Source: Leptotrichia sp. HSP-536 | Lineage (GTDB): Bacteria; Fusobacteriota; Fusobacteriia; Fusobacteriales; Leptotrichiaceae | DNA length: 64,000 nt | Reading direction: 5' to 3' | Assembly: GCF_041199985.1 (NCBI RefSeq) | Contig: NZ_CP165647.1 | Span: 1,488,001-1,552,000 of the forward strand | Part shown: one piece after another, positions 8,443 through 17,480 of the stretch | How positions within the stretch are numbered: the first letter of the stretch is position 1 | Layout: the number at the start of each line of letters is the position of its first letter | Program-made: the position numbers and the translations under genes | Notes under the pieces: generated by a model | The model's database searches: none | What the model saw: only the letters and a program-made list of their open reading frames with translations | What the model was told of the DNA's origin: nothing

Positions 8443-10158
8443 TTATTTTTTTACTCTTCTTGTTTTTTTATCTTTCTTTTTATCTTTTTTTCCTTTTGAA
8501 GATTTATCAGATTTTTTTTCAGAAGATTTTTTTCTTCGTTTTCTGTCTCTATCTCTTTTTCCAGATTTTTTGTCACCTTTTTCACCACCGCCATTTCTGT
8601 TTCCAGTAGCTTCTTCAACAAGCGGTTTTGCATCTTTTTTAGAATTTAATGCCCGCATTATGTATTCTGCTTCTTGTAATGGTACTGTGATAAAAGAGTA
8701 TTTGTCCATAATTTTTACATCTTTTACTTTTCTTCCAGGCGTTCTTGCCTTTTTATTTAACAAATCAAGAAGTCTTCCCACGTTATAGCCGTCTTTGCTT
8801 CCAAGTGCGATGAATAATCTTGTCTTATCGTTAATTTTTACTTTTACATCCGCAATTTCATTGTAATTATCTGGTAAAAATTCATCTTCATAAACGTGTC
8901 TTAAAACAGAAGCAAGCACTTGTCTAGCGTCTCTTCCTTCAATTAATCTTTGAGCAAGCTCTTCGTAAGCATTAAAATCGCTTTCTTTGATAATTTCGTC
9001 TACATAAGCAACTAATGCTTCTTTTTTAGCTTCCAGAATTTCTTCCACGTTTGGAATGTCTTCTCTTTTAATGTCAGTTTTTGTAACTCTCTTAATTTGG
9101 GCAAGTTTGCTTGCTTCTCTTGGAGTTACGAAAGTTATTGCAACTCCCTTATGACCAGCACGTCCTGTTCTACCGATTCTGTGAACGTAAGATTCAGCTT
9201 CCTGCGGGATAGAGTAGTTAATAACGTGCGTCAAGTTGCTTACATCAATTCCACGAGCCGCAACGTCTGTAGCAACTAATATTGTCAATATTTTTTTCTT
9301 GAATAAATCAAGCGCCTTTTGTCTTAGAGCTTGGGTAATATCTCCGTGAATACATTCTGCATCATAGTTTCTTGCTTTCAATTTATTTGTAACATCATCA
9401 ACTTCTGATTTTGTACGGCAAAATACTATTCCGTAAAAGTTTTGCTCATAATCTAAAACTCTACACAGTGCTTCAAATTTATCTTCCTGTTTTACTTCGT
9501 AATAAATTTGCTCTGTTAAGTTTGTTGTAAGTTCCTTTTTTTCAACTTTTAGCAATTTGTGTTCAGGCATAAATCTTTTTGCAATTGCCATAATTGCTTT
9601 AGGAATTGTGGCTGAAAAGAATAACATTTTTTTCTCATCATTAGTTTTTTCCAAAATTGCTTCAATGTCTTCCAAAAATCCCATATTTAACATTTCATCA
9701 GCTTCATCCAGCACAAAATAGTCCAAATTATCTACTTTTAGAACTTTTTTTCTCATCAAATCCATAACACGTCCTGGAGTCCCCACAACAATATCTACTC
9801 CAGCTTTTAATCTTTTTATCTGATTTTCAATAGAAGCTCCTCCATACACAGCAAGAACTTTTATATCTTTTTCTCCTTTTAATGAATAAATTTCATCAGA
9901 AACTTGATTTGCAAGCTCCCTTGTCGGTGCCAAAATTAAAGCTCTAACTGTTTTATCAGCGTCAATAGTTTCCAATATCGGAATACCAAAAGCCGCAGTT
10001 TTTCCCGTTCCCGTCTGAGCCTGTCCAATCAAGTGAGTTCTTTCTTTCAATAATTCAGGAACAACCAATTTCTGTATTTCACTTGGTTCTTCAAATCCTT
10101 TTTTACTTAGGGCATTAAGCATCTCTGTACTTAAACCGAAATCTTCAAATCTTTGCAT
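8443..10158 (-). CDS. DEAD-box RNA helicase with DbpA-type RNA-binding domain
   Basis: ATP-dependent RNA helicase for ribosome assembly or RNA turnover. The 571-residue protein has the full motif set: Q motif (EPSEIQ near residue 23), AQTGTGKTAAF (Walker A), PTRELA, GTPGR, DEAD, SAT and HRIGRTGRAG. Residues about 450-520 (LFIALGSKDGYNVGRLLDLL) form a DbpA/CsdA-like RNA-binding domain, and the last 50 residues are an extremely Lys/Arg-rich disordered tail. It resembles CshA/DeaD proteins. It is transcribed alone from a promoter with an extended -10 near 10237. Confidence 0.95.
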   Translation of the reverse strand: MQRFEDFGLSTEMLNALSKKGFEEPSEIQKLVVPELLKERTHLIGQAQTGTGKTAAFGIPILETIDADKTVRALILAPTRELANQVSDEIYSLKGEKDIKVLAVYGGASIENQIKRLKAGVDIVVGTPGRVMDLMRKKVLKVDNLDYFVLDEADEMLNMGFLEDIEAILEKTNDEKKMLFFSATIPKAIMAIAKRFMPEHKLLKVEKKELTTNLTEQIYYEVKQEDKFEALCRVLDYEQNFYGIVFCRTKSEVDDVTNKLKARNYDAECIHGDITQALRQKALDLFKKKILTILVATDVAARGIDVSNLTHVINYSIPQEAESYVHRIGRTGRAGHKGVAITFVTPREASKLAQIKRVTKTDIKREDIPNVEEILEAKKEALVAYVDEIIKESDFNAYEELAQRLIEGRDARQVLASVLRHVYEDEFLPDNYNEIADVKVKINDKTRLFIALGSKDGYNVGRLLDLLNKKARTPGRKVKDVKIMDKYSFITVPLQEAEYIMRALNSKKDAKPLVEEATGNRNGGGEKGDKKSGKRDRDRKRRKKSSEKKSDKSSKGKKDKKKDKKTRRVKK

Positions 10159-10229
10159 TATTTCTTAATTTACCTTCCTTTACTTTTCATAGTTTAATTT
10201 TATACTTAATATTAAAAAAAATTCTCGTA

Positions 10230-10250
10230 CGTATTATTATACCATACTTT
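10230..10250 (-). promoter_or_regulatory. Probable helicase promoter
   Basis: On the minus strand TATGGTATAATAATACG gives a perfect TATAAT with an extended TGG element about 75 bp before the helicase ATG. The -35 box is poor. Confidence 0.45.
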
Positions 10251-10341
10251 TTCAAATTTTGTATGAAATTTATTTATAAAATTACAATTATTTTTTTAAT
10301 CTGAATTTTTTTAATTTTCTTGGCTAAAAATAAATCTAATA

Positions 10342-10384
10342 TAAAAAGGAATTATTCTAAAGTCTAATTTAGAAATAACTCCTT
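10342..10384 (-). terminator. Terminator after efp
   Basis: On the minus strand GGAGTTATTTCTAAA pairs with TTTAGAATAATTCC around a TTAGAC loop and is followed by TTTTTA. It lies directly after the efp stop. Confidence 0.75.
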
Positions 10385-10396
10385 AATTAATTACTA

Positions 10397-10969
10397 TTAA
10401 TTAGCTCTTTCGATATACTCGCCAGTTCTTGTATCAATTTTAATTTTATCTCCAATTGCTACAAATAAAGGTACTTGTAAAGTGTAACCTGTTGACACTG
10501 TCGCAGGTTTTGTTGCACGACCAATTGTATCTCCTTTTAGCCCTGGTTCTGTGTAAGTTACTTCCCTAACTACAGTGTTTGGTAATTCTACACCAACTGG
10601 AGTTCCTTCATACATTAATACTTGAATAACCATTTCTTCTTCCAAGAAATTCACTGCATCTCCCAAATCTTCAGTTGATAAAGCGATTTGCTCAAAAGTT
10701 TCTTGATCCATAAAGTTGTATTCTCCGTCAATTTCATATAAAAATTGCATTTGATTTCTGTCAAGAATGATGTCGTCCATAAGTTCAGTTGCCAAAACTG
10801 TAATTTCCTGAATTTTTCCAGAAATTAATTCTTTTGTTTTGAATTTTACTTCGGCTGCCCTTTGTCTTTTTCCTGATGTTGATTGATGTCTTTCAGCTTT
10901 TAGTATTAAATATGGGATGTTGTTCTTTCTATATGTACTTCCTTGTCTTAATTCTGCTGCTGGTTTCAT
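10397..10969 (-). CDS. efp: Translation elongation factor P
   Basis: Rescues ribosomes stalled on proline stretches. The 190-residue, three-domain length and the C-terminal PLFVAIGDKIKIDTRTGEY are typical. The modified loop reads TSGKRQRAA: Lys34 is retained, but the usual Pro-Gly-Lys is Ser-Gly-Lys, followed by an unusual Arg-rich stretch. Some bacteria have similar non-PGK loops; I cannot tell whether Lys34 is modified, and no epmA/epmB or ymfI-type gene is in the window. The ATG follows GGAGGAAAATTTA. Confidence 0.95.
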   Translation of the reverse strand: MKPAAELRQGSTYRKNNIPYLILKAERHQSTSGKRQRAAEVKFKTKELISGKIQEITVLATELMDDIILDRNQMQFLYEIDGEYNFMDQETFEQIALSTEDLGDAVNFLEEEMVIQVLMYEGTPVGVELPNTVVREVTYTEPGLKGDTIGRATKPATVSTGYTLQVPLFVAIGDKIKIDTRTGEYIERAN

Positions 10970-11025
10970 TAAATTTTCCTCCTAATTTTTGCTATTTATA
11001 AATTTCTCTTTTTAACAAGAGTTTT

Positions 11026-11802
11026 TTAATACTTTATTAAATATGTGGCCGTAACGACTAATCTCAATTTTTTGTAAATTTGATTACTTTCATCTTCATT
11101 TATTTTTTTCACATCTTCAGTATCTTCCAATAATTCAAATTGACCTTGATTCATGTTTTTCAGTCCACCAATTTCATTATTATTCACTTTTAACATTTCA
11201 ATTGCACGAATTTCAGCATTTCTTGAAGCATCCACAACTAAATCTTTCTTATATCTTTCCAAATTTGTAATATAATACTCTGGAATATTTACTTCAATAT
11301 TATTTCTTTGTAATTTCAATTCAGCTAGCTTTCTATAAAATTCTTCTGTTTTGTCAATATTTTTTGTAATAATTGAGATTACTTCGACTCCATTATAGTC
11401 TGAGATTTTATTGCTTGTCCCAGGTATTGCAGCGGAAAGAGAAGAATTTTCAGATGATTGTCTTGTATTATTTAATGAACTGTCTACATAGTTTGGCTGA
11501 ATACGAAGGTTTCCTATGCTGTATTCATTTTCACCAATTTTCAGATTCCTAATTAAATTAATAATCAATTTTTCCCTTTCCGATATATCTTTTTTTAATT
11601 CATCAAGATTTTCACTTTTTTTAGAAATTACTATATTTATAAGTGCTTTATCAGCTTTAATTCTTCGTTCAGCCACACCTTTTACCGTAATTCTATTTTC
11701 ATTCTTATTAACCTTGTCCAAAGCATTTGAAATCAATGCTGATGATATAATTAATCCAAAGGATAATATTGTAGGAATTATTATAAATTGTATCTTTTTC
11801 AA
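11026..11802 (-). CDS. SIMPL (DUF541) domain protein
   Basis: A 258-residue exported or membrane-anchored protein: residues 6-27 are a hydrophobic signal or anchor segment, followed by a SIMPL domain that begins with ITVKGVAERRIKADKA. SIMPL proteins are periplasmic or outer-membrane proteins of poorly known function, named from a mouse signalling protein; some form multimeric rings. A Ser/Asn-rich insert lies near residue 110. A separate gene, 57 bp downstream of which efp begins, on the same strand. Confidence 0.85.
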   Translation of the reverse strand: MKKIQFIIIPTILSFGLIISSALISNALDKVNKNENRITVKGVAERRIKADKALINIVISKKSENLDELKKDISEREKLIINLIRNLKIGENEYSIGNLRIQPNYVDSSLNNTRQSSENSSLSAAIPGTSNKISDYNGVEVISIITKNIDKTEEFYRKLAELKLQRNNIEVNIPEYYITNLERYKKDLVVDASRNAEIRAIEMLKVNNNEIGGLKNMNQGQFELLEDTEDVKKINEDESNQIYKKLRLVVTATYLIKY

Positions 11803-11862
11803 TTTTTTACTCCTTTACTAAACTTAAAATCAGTTTATAGTTCAAACTACGTTAGTGAACTA

Positions 11863-13110
11863 CTCCCACTTTTAGAAACGGGAGCTTCTTGGAAAGTATG
11901 TTCTTTTACTAGCCACATATATTTACCAAGCTCTACGGACAGTCCCTGCCCTGTGTTTCTTCTTTTTAGTATTTCAGTATTGTTTTTCTGAAGTCCTTTA
12001 TATTTAGTGCTGCATTGTAATCCCTATCAATCTCAATTCCGCAACGCTCACATTTATAATTTCTATCTGATAATTTTAAATTTTCCTTGATATTTTTCAC
12101 ATCTATTGCAAGTTTCTGATGATGGGAAACCATTTATTTATTTTCAAGAATTGTTTTCCTAAAAACATCAGCTTATACTCAAGCATTCTCAAAAACATCC
12201 CTCAACTATTGTAGCAGGTACTTTTTCCAAAATTTAATACCTGACTTATCTCTTTTTTTTAGATAATTTTTTTGATAATTTATGTAGAAAATCTTTTCAA
12301 CAATTTTGATATTTTCGATTTTTTTTATACCAATTTTTAGAAAATTTCACTTTTCCTGATAATAATTTTTGTAATTTTTTCAATTTTTCTTTCAACATCC
12401 TAAAGTATCTTGGATAATCAGCCCTTTTGTTTTCAGAACTGACAAGCAATTCAGACATTGAAAAATCAAGCTTAATCATTTTATCATTACTTGGCATTTT
12501 TTGAATTTTTTTTTCAAATTCTGTCAAAACAGAAACATAGTAATTTCCATTGTTGTCAATGTTACTGACTTTATTTTATAATCCTTTGGTATTTCTCTAT
12601 GGTATTTCAATTTGATTTTTTTCAGTTTTGCCAAAACCAGATATTTATTTTCTTCAATTTATATCGAATTATCCACACAATTTGTCGTATAACTTTTAGC
12701 ATTATTCTTTTTAGATTTGAATTTTGGAAAAATTCATAAACGATTATTTTACATTTAATTGAGCATTTGAAAGTGCCAGACTGTCCACTTCCTTCAAAAA
12801 ATTGATTTTCACTTTTCAAACTGGCAGGTGTAATTATTTTATTTTTCCCAGTTTCTTCATAAATTTTATTTGCAATGTACAAAATCCTATTGTAGACAAA
12901 ACAAATATATCCAAAAGTCTTATTTATCAATAATTCCTGCTCTTTATTTGGATAAATTCTGTATTTGAATACTAAATTATATTTTATGAAATTACACCTC
13001 CTTTTGGTTTTAAATATATTTTTTACTAAGTAATTATATCATAAAAATTTTATTTTTTATAAAAAAGCAAGCCATCTCCCACTTGTAGAAGCTGTGAACT
13101 TCTTGCTAAT
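11863..13110 (-). mobile_element. Decayed IS605-type element without tnpA
   Basis: Flanked by subterminal hairpins of the same kind as the element at 16.6-19.2 kb: CTCCCACTTTTAGAAACGGGAG at the right end and a degenerate CTCCCACTTGTAGAAGC followed by ACTTCTTGCTA at the left. Between them lies only a wrecked tnpB; no HUH transposase is found. The hairpins would be the recognition structures for a Y1 transposase acting on single-stranded DNA, so a full copy elsewhere could once have moved it. Confidence 0.8.
11968..12989 (-). pseudogene. tnpB: tnpB remnant
   Basis: RNA-guided nuclease family TnpB, now multiply broken. The start codon is ATA where the copy at 18.7 kb has ATG. Fragments KYRIYPNKEQELLINKTFG, LDFSMSELLVSSEN and DRDYNAALNIK appear in order but in different frames, and the zinc-finger region is truncated by deletions. 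It parallels the copy at 16724-18726, which is the better reference for the intact protein. Confidence 0.85.
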
Positions 13111-13280
13111 ATTAGTTAAAATTATATATTTTTACATATTAGAATTGAATTACAAAAGTTCTATCAAATTATAGATTATTTTGTAAAAAAAGTCAATTAT
13201 TATCCTGTATTTTTTTTATAAAGCCATTTTTTAATTTTTATAAAAATTTGTCATAAAAATTATTTGAATAAAAAAATATC

Positions 13281-13309
13281 TTGACATAAAATTAATTTAA
13301 TGATAATAT
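13281..13309 (+). promoter_or_regulatory. Promoter of the symporter gene
   Basis: A consensus TTGACA at 13281-13286 and TAATAT at 13304-13309 are 17 bp apart, about 55 bp before the ATG. Confidence 0.65.
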
Positions 13310-13362
13310 TTTTATATACAAATGTATGGTAAAAATAAATTTTAAATAAATTAGGAGGAAAA

Positions 13363-14736
13363 ATGACAGTAGCAGTATTTTCGAGTATATGGATAGTAAT
13401 TTTAATTTTGCTGTTCTTTTTATTGATTCATATAAATATGAATTTAAAGAAAAAATTTAAGTTTTCGACAAGGATAATTATTTCTACAGTGTTGGGATTT
13501 GCTGTGGGAATTATATTTCAGTCAACTTTGGGATTAGTAGGAGCGCCTGAACATGAGGCTGTTATAAAGAATGTGACAAATGCGGCATCGTTAGTGGGGA
13601 GAGGATTTACAGGTCTTTTAAAAATGATAGTTGTTCCCCTAGTTGGGTTATCAGTTTACAATTCAATAATTAATTCTAAAAATAATGAGAATCTGAAAAA
13701 ACTGACTATAAAATCAATAATTTATTATACAGTGACTGTGACTATTGCAGCGATTATTGGGATTATAGTTGCTATGACGTTTAAACTGGGAGTTGGAATG
13801 AAGATGCCTGAAGGAATGGAAGCATGGACTGGGAAAGGTGATTACAAAGGACTCGTCGATGTTGTAGTTTCATTTATTCCGTCAAATATTTTTAAGGCAA
13901 TGACAGAGACAAGCATTATAGGAGTAGTTATTTTCGCAGTATTTCTTGGATTTTCCACAAATAGAATTGGGTCAAAAAATCCTGAAAAGATAAAACCTTT
14001 GAAAGATGTAACAGAAGCATTGTTTTCAGTAATGACAAGTGTTACAATTACAATAATAAAAATAATTCCATATGGAGTGGCTGCGTTAATGTTTGACTTG
14101 ACAGCTTCCTATGGGATAGAAGTATTTAAGAATCTTGTTACATATTTGATTGTAATGTTTATATCATTAGGATTAGTTGTAATAATGCAATCCTTAAACC
14201 TTGCAATACATGGTGTAAATCCGTTAAGATACTATAAAAAAGTAACAGCACCATTAATTCTTTCATTTACAACAACTTCAAGTTTAGGAACTTTGCCTGT
14301 AACAATTGAAACATTGGAAAAAGAAGTAGGAGTAAGTATACCAACAGCAAACTTTACAGCAACGTTAGGAACCACAATAGGAATGAATGGATGTGCAGGA
14401 GTATTTCCAGCAGTAATAGCAATAATGATAGCCAATATGAACGGCATTTCAATTACTCCGGCATTTTTAATAAGTCTTGTAACAGTAATCGTGCTGGGCT
14501 CATTCGGTATGGCAGGAATTCCTGGAACAGCTTATATTGCAGCAACAGTTGTGCTTGGTGGAATGGGACTGCCTTTTGATCCTGTAGCAGTAGTATTGCC
14601 TATTGACTCAATAATAGATATGGGACGTACAGCAATAAATGTAAACGGAGCGATGGTGATTTCAACTGTAGTAGACAAGGAAATGAGAACTTTTGATGAA
14701 AAAGTCTTTAAAGGAGAGCGGACAGTTGAGATATAA
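13363..14736 (+). CDS. Dicarboxylate/amino acid:cation symporter, TcyP-like
   Basis: Secondary transporter of the DAACS family (glutamate/aspartate/dicarboxylate, and cystine in the TcyP branch). The 457-residue protein has about eight hydrophobic helices, the FTTTSSLGTLP serine-rich hairpin near residue 300, and the C-terminal cation and substrate region NGCAGVFPA and GMAGIPGTA. The long N-terminal helix and the KMIVVPLVGLSVYN segment resemble TcyP cystine importers rather than DctA, but substrate is an inference. The RBS is AGGAGGAAAA, and a strong promoter and terminator make it a single-gene unit. Confidence 0.88.
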   Translation: MTVAVFSSIWIVILILLFFLLIHINMNLKKKFKFSTRIIISTVLGFAVGIIFQSTLGLVGAPEHEAVIKNVTNAASLVGRGFTGLLKMIVVPLVGLSVYNSIINSKNNENLKKLTIKSIIYYTVTVTIAAIIGIIVAMTFKLGVGMKMPEGMEAWTGKGDYKGLVDVVVSFIPSNIFKAMTETSIIGVVIFAVFLGFSTNRIGSKNPEKIKPLKDVTEALFSVMTSVTITIIKIIPYGVAALMFDLTASYGIEVFKNLVTYLIVMFISLGLVVIMQSLNLAIHGVNPLRYYKKVTAPLILSFTTTSSLGTLPVTIETLEKEVGVSIPTANFTATLGTTIGMNGCAGVFPAVIAIMIANMNGISITPAFLISLVTVIVLGSFGMAGIPGTAYIAATVVLGGMGLPFDPVAVVLPIDSIIDMGRTAINVNGAMVISTVVDKEMRTFDEKVFKGERTVEI

Positions 14737-14762
14737 CAAAGTGTTTAATTAAATATTAATAG

Positions 14763-14826
14763 AAAAAATCATTCTGAATTAGCTAGCTTTTAGGAAAAAT
14801 AGCTAGATTTGGAGTGATTTTTTCAT
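14763..14826 (+). terminator. Terminator after the symporter
   Basis: AAAAAATCA and TGATTTTTT at the base, with AGCTAG repeated on both arms, fold into a long imperfect stem ending in a T-run; the A-rich left flank allows bidirectional use. Confidence 0.7.
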
Positions 14827-14989
14827 TAAATAATATTTTTTTTAAGATTGAAATATGATAAAACATAAAAAAGTATCTTTATAAAAGGTGAAATAGAATA
14901 AGAAACTTTAAGATTTTATTTTTGATGTTATTGTTGGCATATAGCTGTGCCGAGTACCCAAATTTTTGTAATCCTTTTCTAGAAAAATC

Positions 14990-15010
14990 CGATACTAAAT
15001 CCCATTTAAA
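14990..15010. repeat. Solo end of the 115-bp repeat
   Basis: ATACTAAATCCCATTT matches the ATACTAAACCCCATTT terminus of the elements at 1833 and 8217. The rest of the element is missing. As at 1815-1833, it lies close to an end of the IS-derived repeat (15039), suggesting a repeated association between the two. Confidence 0.45.
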
Positions 15011-15038
15011 AAATAGTAATAAAATTTTATAATAATTA

Positions 15039-15189
15039 GGGCATGTCTGAAAACTCTCAAAATGATGAATTTTTAACAAATTTTTCTAAAATCAAAAATA
15101 ATAAATACTGATTTTATCGTAATTTTTATAATTTATAAAATCAAAAATACATTAAAAATAACATAGATTTTAAGTTTTTAGACACAGCC
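15039..15189. mobile_element. 151-bp MITE carrying ends of the IS5-family element
   Basis: Left end GGGCATGTCTGAAAACT and right end (reverse strand) GGCTGTGTCTAAAAACT closely match the GGGCGTGTCTGAAAACT terminus of the IS at 55244. TA dinucleotides flank both sides, matching the TA duplication of that IS. The interior is AT-rich without coding sequence. It is a non-autonomous derivative that a related transposase could have mobilised. Confidence 0.75.
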
Positions 15190-15338
15190 TAGTTTAATAG
15201 CCTTATTAAAAAAGTCAAATCTAATTTTTAAGTATCTATCTTAAAGACTTTTGTAATTTTATTTATAAATATTATGATTAATAAATGATTTTTCTTATTT
15301 TATTCATATGTTTTTTTAACGTAAGGGAATCAGACGTC

Positions 15339-15437
15339 ATGTCCTTTTTCGCAATAACAGTTATTTTAATATGTATAACCGGATACTACTTAGGGATTAA
15401 TGGCGAAACGTTCTATGAACTACCCCACTTTACGTAA
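15339..15437 (+). CDS. Possible 32-residue hydrophobic peptide
   Basis: ATG at 15339, preceded by AAGGGA at about 12 bases, opens a short frame starting MSFFAITVILICITGYYLG with one probable transmembrane helix, ending at TAA 15435-15437. Base composition is richer in G+C than its surroundings. It may be a small membrane protein or a fragment of a lost gene; I recognise no family. Confidence 0.25.
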   Translation: MSFFAITVILICITGYYLGINGETFYELPHFT

Positions 15438-15784
15438 AACTTTTTTATAAAGAAAAAATAAAACTCGCTTCGTAAAAACTATGCTCACTTTCGCAAATAA
15501 AATTTAAAAAATGCTTAGACGAGCCAAGGTTACAAGAGAAATAGCGATTGATTTCCCTTGCTTATATAAAAAGAAAAAACATAAAATTATGAAAAACATT
15601 TATTAATAATAAGAACTTTTTCAAAACCTAAATAAAAATCCTTATATGGATACTTAATGATTAACTTTAATTAAAGAATATTTTATAAATACATAGATTG
15701 TAAACAGTAAAATCTTGTAAAAAAGACTTTAATTCCATGAATTTTCTGATTTCTACTATTTAAATGGGAAATAGCAGAAACTAC

Positions 15785-15857
15785 TAAAATTATATAAATT
15801 TAGGATTTGAATAAAATAGTCGTAGCTTTTGAGTTCAACTTTAAATCAGTTTTACTT
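15785..15857. repeat. Dispersed 70-bp intergenic repeat, copy 2
   Basis: Related to 7215-7287: shared AAAATTATATAAAT, AAAATAGTC, GCTTTTGAGTTC and TTTAAA-AGTTTT segments in the same order with scattered substitutions. Non-coding. Confidence 0.5.
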
Positions 15858-15881
15858 ATACAATCAATCTATTGTTATAAA

Positions 15882-15935
15882 ATAAAAAATCTCTAAAAAA
15901 GCAGGAATTTCCCAACTTAAATAGAGACTTTCTTG
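15882..15935 (-). terminator. Terminator after crr
   Basis: On the minus strand TCTCTATTTAAG and CTTTTTTAGAGA pair over most positions, followed by TTTTTTATT, about 30 bp past the crr stop. Confidence 0.6.
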
Positions 15936-15961
15936 ATTTAATTAATTGCTTCTAATTAAAG

Positions 15962-16480
15962 CTACTTTTGAACATTCAATACAACTGTTTCTCCTGCAGT
16001 TGCTTTTCCTGATTCAACTGGATTTAATGAAGCATAATCTTCATAATTTGAAATAATTACTGGCGTGATAATTGATTTTGCATTTGCTTTTAAGAAATCA
16101 TAATCATATTTGATTAATGGATCTCCTGCTTTTACTACTGCTCCTTCTTCAGCGATTCTTTCAAATCCTTTTCCTTCCAATTGAACTGTATCCATTCCGA
16201 AGTGAACAAAAATTTCAATTCCAGCAGGAGTTACAATACTAAAAGCGTGATTAGTATCGAAGATTTTTTCTACTCTTCCAGAAGCTGGTGCTAACATTAC
16301 ACCTGACGCTGTTGGTTCAATAGCGATTCCATCTCCTACCATTTTTTGAGCAAAAACTTCATCAGGTACTTCTGATAAAGGTAAGATGTTTCCTGAAATA
16401 GGTGCTGTTACTTTTCCTTCAAATTCTTGTTTAGTTTCATCACCTTTATTACCTTTTTTGAATAAATCAAATAATCCCAT
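15962..16480 (-). CDS. crr: PTS glucose-type EIIA component
   Basis: Phosphocarrier that takes phosphate from HPr and passes it to sugar-specific EIIB domains; also a regulator in many bacteria. At 172 residues it is a free-standing EIIA-Glc. Visible are TAPISGNILPL near residue 25, NHAFSI (accessory His) and the phosphorylated histidine in EIFVHFGMDTVQL. No EIIBC gene is adjacent, so it probably serves several permeases in trans. RBS GGAGGAATTGAA. Confidence 0.95.
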   Translation of the reverse strand: MGLFDLFKKGNKGDETKQEFEGKVTAPISGNILPLSEVPDEVFAQKMVGDGIAIEPTASGVMLAPASGRVEKIFDTNHAFSIVTPAGIEIFVHFGMDTVQLEGKGFERIAEEGAVVKAGDPLIKYDYDFLKANAKSIITPVIISNYEDYASLNPVESGKATAGETVVLNVQK

Positions 16481-16723
16481 TTCAATTCCTCCAATTTATT
16501 TATTTTTTATTTCAAATATCTCATTTCTATGTTACCACATATAATCAAATTAGTCAAATCTTAATTTTAAAAATTTACAATTCATCTTTTGAAAAATTTT
16601 AATCATCAGTCTGTGAACTGCTCCCGCTTTTAGAAGCGGGAGCTTCTTGGGAAGTATCTTCTTTTGTTAGCCAAATATATTTACCAAGCTCTTCGGGCAG
16701 TTCCTGCCCTGTCTTTTTATTTC

Positions 16724-17477
16724 CTAATATTTCAACATCTCTTTTCCAATGTTTTTTATATTCAGTGCCGCATTGTAATCTCTATCAATCTCAATTCCAC
16801 AGCACTCACATTTATAGCTTCTTTCTGATAATTTCAGCTCCTCTTTAACATTTCCACATTTACTGCAAGTTTTCGACGACGGAAACCACTTATCTATTTT
16901 TAAAAATTGCTTTCCTAAAAACATCAGTTTATACTCAAGCATCCTCAAAAACATTCCCCATCCATTATCTCCTACACTTTTCCCAAAATTTAATGCCTGG
17001 CTCATCCCTTTCATATTCAGATCCTCAATAACCACAGCATTATGTTCTTTGGACAATTTTTTCGATAATTTATGCAGAAAATCTCTTCGACAATTTTTAA
17101 TATGCTCATGTAATTTTGATATTTTCGCTTTTTGCTTATACCAATTTTTAAAAAATTTCACTTTTCTTGACAATGATTTCTGCAATTTTTTCAATTCTCC
17201 TTCCAACATTCTAAAATATTTTCAATAATCATCCCCTTGGTTTTCAGAGCTGACAAATAATTCAGACATTGAAAAGTCAAGCCCAATTACTTTATCACTA
17301 CTTGGCATTTTTTGAATTTCTTTTTCAAATTCCGTCAAGACAGAAACATAGTAATTTCCATTACTGTTTGTCAATGTTACTGACTTTATCCTGTAATCCT
17401 TCGGTATTTCTCTATGATATTTTAATTTAATTTTTTTCAATTTTGGCAAAACCAAATATTTGTTTTCCTCAATTCGT
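16724..17477 (-). pseudogene. tnpB: tnpB, C-terminal two thirds
   Basis: TnpB is the RNA-guided nuclease of IS605 elements and ancestor of Cas12. This part has the RuvC motifs GLDFSMSELFVSSEN (first Asp), VVIEDLNMKGM (Glu), the four-Cys zinc finger CSKCGN...CECCG and DRDYNAALNIK (last Asp). A single in-frame TGA at about 17219-17221 (after ENQGDDY) interrupts it where the 12-kb copy reads DYPRYF. The N-terminal third is separated by the nested IS. Translation could at most restart at the ATG of MLEGELKK (17209). Confidence 0.9.
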
Positions 17478-17480
17478 ATT

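Larger units (their letters stand above)
15193..15960. other. 770-bp region without a firm gene
   Basis: Contains the possible micro-ORF at 15339, a CTACCCCACTTTACG stretch resembling a decayed IS605 hairpin near 15420, a solo ATGGGAAATAG repeat end near 15764, the second copy of the 70-bp repeat and the crr terminator. I see no longer coding frame. Confidence 0.5.

Noticed and set aside
8400..8609. Phe-rich + strand frame opposite the helicase tail
   Set aside because: It is the antisense of the Lys-rich codons of the helicase C-terminus.
14879..15079. 66-residue open frame on the minus strand
   Set aside because: It covers solo repeat ends and the edge of the MITE, has no RBS and no family features.
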